DNA of 64,000 bases, from NCBI GenBank assembly GCA_965200235.1, contig OZ241339.1:1178001-1242000 (forward strand), written 5' to 3'. The DNA is from Azotimanducus chitobiosivorans (GTDB taxonomy: Bacteria; Pseudomonadota; Gammaproteobacteria; Pseudomonadales; Azotimanducaceae). The notes below the pieces were generated by a model. That model ran no database searches. It was not told where the DNA came from and was given only the letters and a program-made list of their open reading frames with translations. Below, piece by piece: positions 35,199-43,051 of this stretch (the stretch's first letter is position 1; every line of letters starts with the position of its first letter). Both the position numbers and the translations under genes were made by a program.

Positions 35199-35431
35199 AG
35201 ATCGCAAGCACCTTCAGCAATCGCGTTATCCATATCTTGCAGAGAAACTTCCGGCCCGTCATAGCGGAGGTAGCCGAACAGCCTGCTGACCGGCTTGGCA
35301 GGCAATATCCTGACTTCATTATTCTCCAAAATCACGTATCGCAGTCGATCACCCGGGGATACAGCAAGCGCGTCTCGAACCGCCTTGGGCAAGGTAGTTC
35401 GGCATTTCGAGGTGAGCGATGATTGGATCAT
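35195..35431 (-). CDS. vapB: AbrB/MazE/VapB-type antitoxin, orphan
   Basis: A 78-residue swapped-hairpin AbrB protein: MIQSSLTSKCRTTLPKAVRD, then GDRLRYVILENNEVRI, then an acidic toxin-binding tail. The toxin gene that should follow begins in the usual overlap but is truncated after 13 codons. An upstream open frame is ignored since MIQSSLTSK is the family start. It may remain as a relic or as a repressor. Confidence 0.85.
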   Translation of the reverse strand: MIQSSLTSKCRTTLPKAVRDALAVSPGDRLRYVILENNEVRILPAKPVSRLFGYLRYDGPEVSLQDMDNAIAEGACDL

Positions 35432-35548
35432 TGTTATCTGAAGTTTCGCGAGGCAAGCCGTATTTTCCGTTACATCTTCCCGTAAGGGCAATCGCGTAGA
35501 ATCTTGCCTCCTGAACGCTCCCCCGACCAACCAACGCCGCTCATTGAC

Positions 35549-36877
35549 ATGACATCGGAAGCCGACTTTATCGTTCACGCAGGCTGGCTCTTCAGCGCGG
35601 CACCTGACGCCGTTGCTGAGGAAAGTGCAGCTGTTGCTGTCAAGGACCGGCGCATCGTCGCCGTTGGCGCGAGACCGGATATCGAGTCCACCTGGCACGC
35701 CGATGAAGTCATCGAGCTACCCGACCATCTGCTTCTGCCCGGCCTTGTCAACGCCCACACGCACAGCCCTATGACGCTGCTGCGGGGTGTCGGCAATGAC
35801 ATGCCGCTGCACGAATGGCTCTTTGAACTGATTTTTCCTTTAGAAGCCAAATGGGTGTCTCCCGAATTTGTCGCAGACGGCGCGCGCCTTGCCCTTGCCG
35901 AGATGATTCGCGCTGGCATCACCTGCTTTTCCGACCAATACTACTTTCCTGAAACCATCGCTACAGTTGCGTCTGAGGCGGGGGTGCGCGCCCAAATCGC
36001 CGTGCCGATCATTGAGCAAGCCAATGCGTGGGCGAAGAGCAGCGATGAGGGTCTGCGGCGCGCGACCGAACTGCATGACCATTGGCGCGGCGACGAATGC
36101 ATCACCATTGCGCACGGGCCGCACGCGCCGTACAGCGTGGACATCGCCACGTTCGAGACGCTCGCGAGCATCTCCGAAGAAATCCAGAGCCCCATTCACA
36201 TCCATCTGCACGAGACGGCGCGCGAAATCGGCGACTTTCGACTCATCCACGGCTGTTCGCCAATCCGCAAGCTGCGCGACATTGGACTGGTCTCGCCGCG
36301 ACTGCAAGCGGTACACATGACCATGCTCGATGACGCCGACATGGACATCGTGGTCGAAAACAACATCGGCGTTGTCCATTGCCCGCAGTCGAACGCTCTG
36401 CTCGCGAGTGGCCCTTCGCCGCTAGCCAAGCTTGTCGAAGCAGGCGTACGAGTCGGCCTTGGCACGGATGGTGCGGTGAGCAACAACTCGCTTGACGTGC
36501 TGCAGGAAATGCGCGCGGCGAAATTGCTGGCAAACAAAGCGAGCGGCAAGAATTCGATGTTCAGCGCGGCAGGTTTTGTGCGTCTCGGCACAATAGGCAG
36601 TGCGAGCGTGCTTGGTCGCGACGATCACATCGGGTCGCTAGAGACCGGCAAGTGGGCGGATATGATCGCTATCGATATGTCCTCGCCCGGCGCGCAGCCT
36701 GTGTACGACGTGCTTGCATCCGCGCTGCTCACCGCAAGCGCATCAAGGGTGACGCATATGTGGGTTGGCGGCTCGCCGCTGATGCGAGATGGCACGCTAA
36801 CGACCTTGAACGAGACCGAAGTTCTGGCGCGAGCCAAGGCTTGGGGCACGAAAATTTCCGCAGGTATTCGCGCATGA
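35549..36877 (+). CDS. mtaD: 5'-methylthioadenosine/S-adenosylhomocysteine deaminase (MtaD-like amidohydrolase)
   Basis: A 442-residue amidohydrolase. Metal ligands are seen in NAHTHSPMTLLRG (HxH), IHIHLHETAREI and GTDGAVSNN. This is the TRZ/ATZ-type deaminase acting on MTA/SAH-like adenosine compounds in nucleoside and methionine salvage. Start ATG 35549 (MTSEADFIVHAGWLF). ATGA overlap with ubiG; the mtaD-ubiG pair opposite gyrA is conserved in pseudomonads. The usual gph after ubiG is missing. Confidence 0.9.
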   Translation: MTSEADFIVHAGWLFSAAPDAVAEESAAVAVKDRRIVAVGARPDIESTWHADEVIELPDHLLLPGLVNAHTHSPMTLLRGVGNDMPLHEWLFELIFPLEAKWVSPEFVADGARLALAEMIRAGITCFSDQYYFPETIATVASEAGVRAQIAVPIIEQANAWAKSSDEGLRRATELHDHWRGDECITIAHGPHAPYSVDIATFETLASISEEIQSPIHIHLHETAREIGDFRLIHGCSPIRKLRDIGLVSPRLQAVHMTMLDDADMDIVVENNIGVVHCPQSNALLASGPSPLAKLVEAGVRVGLGTDGAVSNNSLDVLQEMRAAKLLANKASGKNSMFSAAGFVRLGTIGSASVLGRDDHIGSLETGKWADMIAIDMSSPGAQPVYDVLASALLTASASRVTHMWVGGSPLMRDGTLTTLNETEVLARAKAWGTKISAGIRA

Positions 36878-37575
36878 GTAACGTGAGTCACGAAGAGCTA
36901 GAGAAATTCAACGCACTCGCGGAAAGCTGGTGGGACCCGCAAGGCAAATTTCGTCCGCTGCATGACATCAATCCGTTTCGCTTGGACTACATCTCCGCGC
37001 GCAGCGAGCTTGATGGCAGCCACTGCCTTGATGTCGGATGCGGCGGCGGACTGCTCTCAGAAGCGCTTGCCGAAAGAGGCGCGATCATGACCGGCATAGA
37101 CCTCGCCGAAAAACCCCTTGCTGTGGCGCGTATTCACGCTGAGGCCGCAGGTGTTGACGTCGATTACCGACTCGCCGGCGCCGAACAGCTGCTGCCGGAG
37201 TTCGCTGGCCACTTTGATGTGGTCACCTGCCTTGAACTCCTCGAGCATGTGCCCGACCCCGCAGCCTTGGTCAACACCTGTGCGGCACTCGCCAAACCCG
37301 GCGGCGATCTATACTTTTCCACGATCAACCGCGACCCGCGCGCATGGCTACTCGCTATTGTCGGCGCCGAATACGTGCTTAGCATTCTGCCGAAAGGCAC
37401 TCACGACTATGCGCGCCTCGTCAAGCCTTCAGAACTCGCGAGCGCCTGCCGAGCATCGGAATTGACCATCCAGGACATCACCGGCATGAAGTACAACCCG
37501 TTCACGCATGATGTCAAGGCGTCTCGCGATGTCAGCACCAACTACATCGTGCATGCGGTGAAGGGGGACGGCTAG
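36874..37575 (+). CDS. ubiG: Ubiquinone biosynthesis O-methyltransferase
   Basis: A 233-residue SAM methyltransferase that performs both O-methylations in ubiquinone synthesis. NVSHEELEKFNALAESWWDP is the standard UbiG start; CLDVGCGGGLLSEALA is the AdoMet loop; GTHDYARLVKPSEL and MKYNPFTHDVKASRDVSTNY are family signatures. Start overlaps the mtaD stop. Confidence 0.96.
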   Translation: MSNVSHEELEKFNALAESWWDPQGKFRPLHDINPFRLDYISARSELDGSHCLDVGCGGGLLSEALAERGAIMTGIDLAEKPLAVARIHAEAAGVDVDYRLAGAEQLLPEFAGHFDVVTCLELLEHVPDPAALVNTCAALAKPGGDLYFSTINRDPRAWLLAIVGAEYVLSILPKGTHDYARLVKPSELASACRASELTIQDITGMKYNPFTHDVKASRDVSTNYIVHAVKGDG

Positions 37576-37586
37576 GGGCCTGCGCA

Positions 37587-37799
37587 TTATTCGCCATCCC
37601 AAGTTTCGTCGCCCCAAGCGCGATCAGACTCGGGAATACTGAACTCGTTCGGGGTTAGAGGCATCCTGCGATAGCCTTCCACATGACGCGACACGAGTTC
37701 TTGCTTATCAAGCAGGCTCGATAGCTCCATGGGGGCACTCATCACGCGAGCAGAACGCGAGTCGCTTGGATGTTTCGCATTGACACGCGTTCGACCCAT
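37587..37799 (-). CDS. Small hypothetical protein, antitoxin-like tail
   Basis: A 70-residue ORF starting MGRTRVNAKHPSDSRSARVM one base after the SDR stop on the same strand. The end (GYRRMPLTPNEFSIPESDRA, W) resembles acidic C-terminal tails of some antitoxins paired with MazF/PemK toxins, but no toxin is present. It may simply be a small protein of the Mo-hydroxylase operon. Family not recognised. Confidence 0.5.
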   Translation of the reverse strand: MGRTRVNAKHPSDSRSARVMSAPMELSSLLDKQELVSRHVEGYRRMPLTPNEFSIPESDRAWGDETWDGE

Positions 37800-37800
37800 A

Positions 37801-38559
37801 TCAATCCACCATACTGTACCCACCACTCACGCTCACGACCTGCCCGGTCACCCATGCGGTCGCGTTTGATGCGAGGAACGCCACCATCGGCGCCACATCC
37901 TGAGGAAAGCCCATGCGACCCAAGGGGTACTGCCGTTCAATCTTCGCGCGGTTCGCTTCGAGCCAATCTTTGTCGCTGTGCGAAGTTTCGAGCATGCCAA
38001 ACGCGACCACGTTCGCCCGCACGTTGAACCGACCGAGTTCCTTGGCAATTGACTTGGTGAGTGCAATCGCTGAGCCGCCGGTCGCGGCCTTCACGGAAAG
38101 ATACGATTCGCCGACACGCGCCGAATCGCCGACGATGTTGACAATGCGCCCGTCTTGCTGCGCGATCATCTGCGGCGCGGCGGCGTGGCAGGCATTGATG
38201 ATGCCGTAGTGACAGACATCGGTTTGCGCCTTCCAATCTTCCCATCCGCTCTCAACAAAGCGCTTTTGAATGACAAGCCCTGCGTTGTTGACAAGCACAT
38301 GGAGCGCGCCAAAGTCTGTGACCACCTGATCGACCATGCCTTTGACCGCATCATAGTCCGTGACATCGGCGCGATAGGCGCGCGCCTGGCCGCCAGCCTC
38401 GGTGATTTCTGCCACGAGCTGGTCGGCATCGTCCTCGGCGCCGCGGTAATTGATCGCGACGTGAGCGCCTTCCGAAGCGAGCGTTCGAGCAATTTCGGCG
38501 CCGACATCGCGCGCGCCACCAGTGATGAGCGCTATCTTGCCCTGCAATCCTAAATTCAT
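37801..38559 (-). CDS. SDR family oxidoreductase
   Basis: A 252-residue short-chain dehydrogenase. ALITGGARDVGAEIAR is the NAD(P) loop (with GxxxGxG altered to GGARDVG), LVNNAGLVI follows, and the catalytic set is Ser (VGDSARVGESY) and Tyr/Lys (ESYLSVKAA). The substrate is an alcohol or ketone in the pathway served by the Mo-hydroxylase operon; its ATG overlaps the stop of the large-subunit gene (ATGA). Confidence 0.88.
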   Translation of the reverse strand: MNLGLQGKIALITGGARDVGAEIARTLASEGAHVAINYRGAEDDADQLVAEITEAGGQARAYRADVTDYDAVKGMVDQVVTDFGALHVLVNNAGLVIQKRFVESGWEDWKAQTDVCHYGIINACHAAAPQMIAQQDGRIVNIVGDSARVGESYLSVKAATGGSAIALTKSIAKELGRFNVRANVVAFGMLETSHSDKDWLEANRAKIERQYPLGRMGFPQDVAPMVAFLASNATAWVTGQVVSVSGGYSMVD

Positions 38560-40928
38560 GTGTTTGACATCTCCTTTTTGCTGGCGTCCATCATGCGAAA
38601 CAAGCGCTCCGGCGTTGTCGGCACTTCTGTGACCTCAATACCCAGCGGTGCGAGCGCATCGGACACCGCGTTCGCGATCGCCGCGACCGCGCCGATGGTG
38701 CCATTCTCGCCGATTCCGCGAATGCCGCCGAGGTTCTCCGGCTTCTCAAGTTCGGGATGCCGCACGGCCATGCGCGGCACGTCCGAAGCCGACGGCACCA
38801 CATAATCGACCAAGCTTGCGGAAAGATGCTGACCATCATCGTCGTAGACCAGTTCTTCAAACAGTGCCGCGCCGATGCCTTGCGCGATGCCGCCGTGCAA
38901 TTGACCATCGACGATCAGCGGGTTGATCATCTGCCCGCAGTCATCCGAGACGACGTATTGCAACACTTTGATTTTGCAAGCTTCCCGCTCGACTTCAACG
39001 ACGGCAATATGCGTCGCACAGGATGTTGTGCCCCACTCAGGATCGTACATGCGGCTGACAGACAACTCGCCAAGCGCGTTCTTGATTTCAAGCGGCACGG
39101 CGCCCATGTGCGAGTAGTAGCGTTCGGCAAGCTCGCTGTAGGTCAGAGCGCTTTCGCCGTCGCGTGTCGTGAGCGCGCCCTGCCCCACGCTGATCTCATC
39201 TTCAGGCGCATTCAAAAGCGCGCTTGCGGCCTTCACGAGCTTTTCCTTGAGCGCCTCGCACGCGAGCATCGCAGCGCCAGCACCCATCACTGCGCCGCGG
39301 CTCGCAAAAGCGCCAACGCCGTGCCCGACGGCGTCAGTGTCCCCTTGAATGATCCGCACATCTTCGATCAGCATCCCCATTTCATCGGCAACGACTTGCG
39401 CGAGCGCAGTCTCAAGCCCTTGCCCGTAGCAGGTGACGCCAAATCTCGCAGTGACGCCTCCGGTCGCATCCATGCTGAGGTGCGCCGTTTCGGTGCCGGT
39501 ATTGATCGGCATGCCAGGCGATGCCGACAAACGCGAGCCGATGCCCGTCAACTCAGCAAAGGTCGCGATGCCGATGCCGAGCATTCGACCTTCAGCGCGC
39601 GCCTTCGCTTGGGTTTCGCGTAGCGCCGAATATCCGATAGCATCCGCTGCATCCTCAAGGCACTCCACAAACCCAGCCTTGTCCCAGCGTATTCCAGATG
39701 CTGTTTTATATGGAAATTCATGCGGTTGGATGATATTTGTCAGACGCATTTGAAGTGCGTCGAGGCCAAGTTTACGCGCCGCCATATCGATCAGCCGCTC
39801 CATCACAAAGGTCGCCACCGGACGACCAACGCCACGATACGGGCCCATGGGCGGCTTGCAGGTCGCCACGCCGCGCACTCGCCCGTGATAGTGTTCAATG
39901 CGATACGGCCCCGGCAGGAAGCTGATCACCTGCACCGGCTCAATGCCAGCCGTCCATGGATAAATCGAATAGGCGCCGACATCGCCAATGACCTCTGCGG
40001 TCACGCCGAGAATCCGACCCGCTTCGTCCACGGACATCTCGGCATCGACAATCTCATCGAAAGCTTGGCTCGTGGCAAGCAGGTCTTCGCTTCTATCCGA
40101 GCACCATTTGACCGCACCGCGAATCTTGCGCGCGAGGATGCAGACCAGCGCTTCTTCGGGATAAAGCGAGGTCTTGCCGCCGAAGCCGCCGCCGACATCG
40201 GGCGCGACCACCCGAAAGTGACTTCCTGGAATGTCAAGCGCCTTCACAAGCGCATCCTTGATGATGCCCGGCACTTGCGAAGACGTGTACAGCGTCATGT
40301 GGCTTTTCGCCGCCTGAAATTCCGCGAGGCATACGCGACTCTCAAGCGCAAGCGGCGTCTTGCGATGAACGCGAAAACGCACCTTGACCTGAACTGGTGG
40401 ACGCCACAGCGTCTCACCGACATCGCCGCGCTTGAATTCGCGCTCAACAAGGACGTTCGATGCGAACCCATCATGCAGCAGGGGTGAATCGGGACGCGCT
40501 GCGGCGTCGGCGTCCGTCACAGGCGCAAGCGGCTCGTAGTCGATCTCGACGAGCTCCGCCGCATCTTCGGCGAGATACCTGCTCTCAGCGACCACCGCCA
40601 CCACCGCTTCCCCAACAAAGCGCACCTTGTCCTTGGCGAGGATCTGCATCGGCGTTGGCTGATAGTTGGCCATGCGCGAGGATGCGATGATCGGGCGGGC
40701 ATCGCCTTCGATGTCCGCCGCTGTGAACACCCCCACGACCCCGGGGCTTTGCTTCGCGGCGTCGGTGTTGATGCTGACAATGCGCGCGTGCGCATGGTCG
40801 CTGCGACGAAAGGCAACCGACTTCGTGCCAGCGATACGAATGTCATCAACAAACCGACTCTCGCCGGTCAACAGACGCGCATCTTCTCGCCGCTTGATCG
40901 GCGCACCAACATAGCGCCCTTCAGGCAT
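38556..40928 (-). CDS. Molybdenum hydroxylase large subunit (CoxL/XDH-like)
   Basis: A 790-residue molybdopterin-binding subunit of the xanthine oxidase family. It begins MPEGRYVGAPIKRREDARLL; the a/b hammerhead domain is at the start and two Moco-binding domains follow. The active-site loop reads GPYRGVGRPVAT instead of the AYRCSFR motif of form I CO dehydrogenase, so it is a form II-like hydroxylase, not a proven CO oxidiser. GGIRGIGENGTIGAVAAIAN near the C terminus carries the catalytic Glu. It overlaps the MBL gene by 8 bases. Works with the FeS (41679-42161) and FAD (42164-43051) subunits. Confidence 0.92.
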   Translation of the reverse strand: MPEGRYVGAPIKRREDARLLTGESRFVDDIRIAGTKSVAFRRSDHAHARIVSINTDAAKQSPGVVGVFTAADIEGDARPIIASSRMANYQPTPMQILAKDKVRFVGEAVVAVVAESRYLAEDAAELVEIDYEPLAPVTDADAAARPDSPLLHDGFASNVLVEREFKRGDVGETLWRPPVQVKVRFRVHRKTPLALESRVCLAEFQAAKSHMTLYTSSQVPGIIKDALVKALDIPGSHFRVVAPDVGGGFGGKTSLYPEEALVCILARKIRGAVKWCSDRSEDLLATSQAFDEIVDAEMSVDEAGRILGVTAEVIGDVGAYSIYPWTAGIEPVQVISFLPGPYRIEHYHGRVRGVATCKPPMGPYRGVGRPVATFVMERLIDMAARKLGLDALQMRLTNIIQPHEFPYKTASGIRWDKAGFVECLEDAADAIGYSALRETQAKARAEGRMLGIGIATFAELTGIGSRLSASPGMPINTGTETAHLSMDATGGVTARFGVTCYGQGLETALAQVVADEMGMLIEDVRIIQGDTDAVGHGVGAFASRGAVMGAGAAMLACEALKEKLVKAASALLNAPEDEISVGQGALTTRDGESALTYSELAERYYSHMGAVPLEIKNALGELSVSRMYDPEWGTTSCATHIAVVEVEREACKIKVLQYVVSDDCGQMINPLIVDGQLHGGIAQGIGAALFEELVYDDDGQHLSASLVDYVVPSASDVPRMAVRHPELEKPENLGGIRGIGENGTIGAVAAIANAVSDALAPLGIEVTEVPTTPERLFRMMDASKKEMSNT

Positions 40929-41682
40929 AGTGATCGGCACCTTTTTTGAGGGCATGCCATTCGGCGAGGTCGTGTCCGCAAACAACTCGCGCGCCGCCGC
41001 GCTCAATGCGCGCGATTGCGTCGAGCGATTGCACGAACAGGTCGGCATCCCACGTGTTCTTGGGAACAAATCGCTCGTCGAGGTTCGCGCGCACGCTCAC
41101 CGCATCGGAGGCCAGCAGGAAACTTCCGTCGCGATCGAGGTTCGCCAGCGCGCCGCTCATCCCCGGCGTGTGTCCCGGCAGCGGCACAATGACAAGCTTG
41201 TCGTCGCCAAAGACATCGGTTTCGGTATCAAATTGCGTCAACGGAAACGGATGATCCCAGTCGGCGCGCACATAGCCGACCTTGACGGCATCTTCGGCCT
41301 GCACGCGCGCAAACTCAGCGCGGTGTATAAAAAAGCTCGCGTTCTTGAAGAACTCGTTGCAGCCGCAATGATCCGAGTGGTAGTGCGAATTGATGACGAC
41401 ATCAATGTCGGACGGGGCAAGGCCGAGCGCGCCGAGATCGGCAATCAAGTTGTCGTCGCGCGCCATGACCGGCACCGCAACATCGGCCAGCGCACCCCAA
41501 CGCGCATGTGCATCGTCGGCGACGCTCGGATGGCAGCCAGTATCAAACAGCACATTGCCTTGCGCATGACGCAGCAGCACTGAATGCACCGGCAGATCAA
41601 GCTGTTCGCCGCGCGCGGCGTCGGCATAGTAGATCGAGCGGTTCATGCGCAGCTTGCCGCCTGACAGAATATGCATTTTCAT
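40921..41682 (-). CDS. N-acyl homoserine lactonase-like MBL-fold protein
   Basis: A 253-residue metallo-beta-lactamase-fold protein. NSHYHSDHCGCN is the HxHxDH metal motif, LVIVPLPGHTPGM the third His site, LLASDAV the bridging Asp. The layout (VLLRHAQGNVLFDTGCHP) is that of AhlA/AiiA-type lactonases. A very strong Shine-Dalgarno (AAGGAGG) precedes ATG 41682, which overlaps the stop of the FeS subunit gene. Inside a Mo-hydroxylase operon it more likely opens a lactone intermediate than quenches signalling. Confidence 0.85.
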   Translation of the reverse strand: MKMHILSGGKLRMNRSIYYADAARGEQLDLPVHSVLLRHAQGNVLFDTGCHPSVADDAHARWGALADVAVPVMARDDNLIADLGALGLAPSDIDVVINSHYHSDHCGCNEFFKNASFFIHRAEFARVQAEDAVKVGYVRADWDHPFPLTQFDTETDVFGDDKLVIVPLPGHTPGMSGALANLDRDGSFLLASDAVSVRANLDERFVPKNTWDADLFVQSLDAIARIERGGARVVCGHDLAEWHALKKGADHYA

Positions 41683-42161
41683 GAGATGCCTTCCTCCTTG
41701 GTGTTGATGGTGAGCACCGCATCGACGATATGCTGATAGCCGGTGCAGCGGCACAGGTTGCCGGCAAGCGCTTCCCGCACTTCGGCTTCCGAATCGAGCG
41801 GCAGTTTGCGCAGCGCATCCTCGACGGTTGCCAGCATGCCCGGCGTGCAGAAGCCGCATTGCAAGGCGTGGCAGGCGTGAAACGCCTCTTGCGCCGGGCT
41901 GAATTCGCCCGCCTTGCCGTGCCCTTCAACGGTGATGATCTCGGCGCCGTCCGCTTGCACAGCAAGAGTCAGGCATGAACGCACGCTGTCTCCGTTCATC
42001 AGCAGAGTGCATGCGCCACAGACGCCATGTTCGCAGCCGACATGCGTACCAGTGAGGTCGAGCGTCTCGCGCAGAAAATCGGACAACAGCAGGCGCGGCT
42101 CGACGCTGCGCTCGAACGCTCGCCCGTTGACCGTGACGCGAATGCGCTTCTCGAATGCCAT
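41679..42161 (-). CDS. Molybdenum hydroxylase [2Fe-2S] subunit (CoxS-like)
   Basis: A 160-residue iron-sulfur subunit. The plant-type cluster motif is GCEHGVCGACTLLMNG; the second cluster is QCGFCTPGML and NLCRCTGYQHI. It passes electrons from the Moco subunit to the FAD subunit. Start ATG 42161, 2 bases after the FAD subunit gene. Confidence 0.95.
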   Translation of the reverse strand: MAFEKRIRVTVNGRAFERSVEPRLLLSDFLRETLDLTGTHVGCEHGVCGACTLLMNGDSVRSCLTLAVQADGAEIITVEGHGKAGEFSPAQEAFHACHALQCGFCTPGMLATVEDALRKLPLDSEAEVREALAGNLCRCTGYQHIVDAVLTINTKEEGIS

Positions 42162-42163
42162 AT

Positions 42164-43051
42164 TCAAGATTGACTTCGCTGTTCCCACGCGCTTTTGACG
42201 AGACGCTTGGCGAGTGAAAAGCTGAGTTCGCGCCGAAAGTCCGCCGATGCGCGCAAATCCGAGCTCGGCTGAATGCCATCCCGCACCAGGCACGCCACGC
42301 GCTCGATTAGTTGATCATCGATTGCCTTCTGACCCTTGAGCAGCGCTTCGGCGTCGCGCATTCGAACGGGCATTTCGCCAACGCCTGTCAGTGCAATGCG
42401 CGCATCAAGAATGCGCTTGCCACCCGTGAGCGGGGAGCCGCCAACTGAAAGCAGGACGCCCGCGGCCACAATCGCATAGTCACCTGTCCTGAGCGCCACC
42501 TCGTCGAACGCATGGCGCGTGTGCCTCGGCAGCGCGGGCAGATCGACTTTGGTGAGCACCTCCTCGGGCGCGAGCGCGGTCGTCATCGCGCCATGGAAGA
42601 ACGCCTGCGCGTCGAGTGTTCGAGTGCCTGTCGGCCCCGCAAGATGAATCTTCGCGTCGAGCAGACAGGCAAGCATCGGCCATTCGGCGGCGGGGTCGGC
42701 ATGGCTGATGCTGCCGCCAATGGTGCCGCGGTTGCGTATGGCCAAGTGCGCGACATGCCCCATAGCCTCGCTAATGATCGGGAAGTGCGCCTTCACCAGC
42801 GGCGAGGTGTGAACAGCGTGATGGCTCGTCATAGCGCTGATCGACATCCCTCGGCCTCGCCCAGTGATGCCGCGCAGCGCCGCAATGCGCGAAATGTCCA
42901 CAAGCAAGTCCGGCCTAACAAGACGGAAATTGAGCATTGGCATGAGGCTTTGGCCGCCAGCAATCACCTTGGCGTTTTCAGTGCGCGCGAGTATCGCGAG
43001 CGCCTCGTCAAGGTGCGCAGGCGCCGCGTAGTCAAAGGGTGCGGGCTTCAT
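42164..43051 (-). CDS. Molybdenum hydroxylase FAD-binding subunit (CoxM-like)
   Basis: A 295-residue flavoprotein subunit. KVIAGGQSLMPMLNFRLVRP is the FAD loop; HLAIRNRGTIGGSISHADPA is the second FAD motif. It overlaps the end of the CoxG-crotonase gene by 20 bases and precedes the FeS subunit gene; order M-S-(MBL)-L. Confidence 0.94.
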   Translation of the reverse strand: MKPAPFDYAAPAHLDEALAILARTENAKVIAGGQSLMPMLNFRLVRPDLLVDISRIAALRGITGRGRGMSISAMTSHHAVHTSPLVKAHFPIISEAMGHVAHLAIRNRGTIGGSISHADPAAEWPMLACLLDAKIHLAGPTGTRTLDAQAFFHGAMTTALAPEEVLTKVDLPALPRHTRHAFDEVALRTGDYAIVAAGVLLSVGGSPLTGGKRILDARIALTGVGEMPVRMRDAEALLKGQKAIDDQLIERVACLVRDGIQPSSDLRASADFRRELSFSLAKRLVKSAWEQRSQS

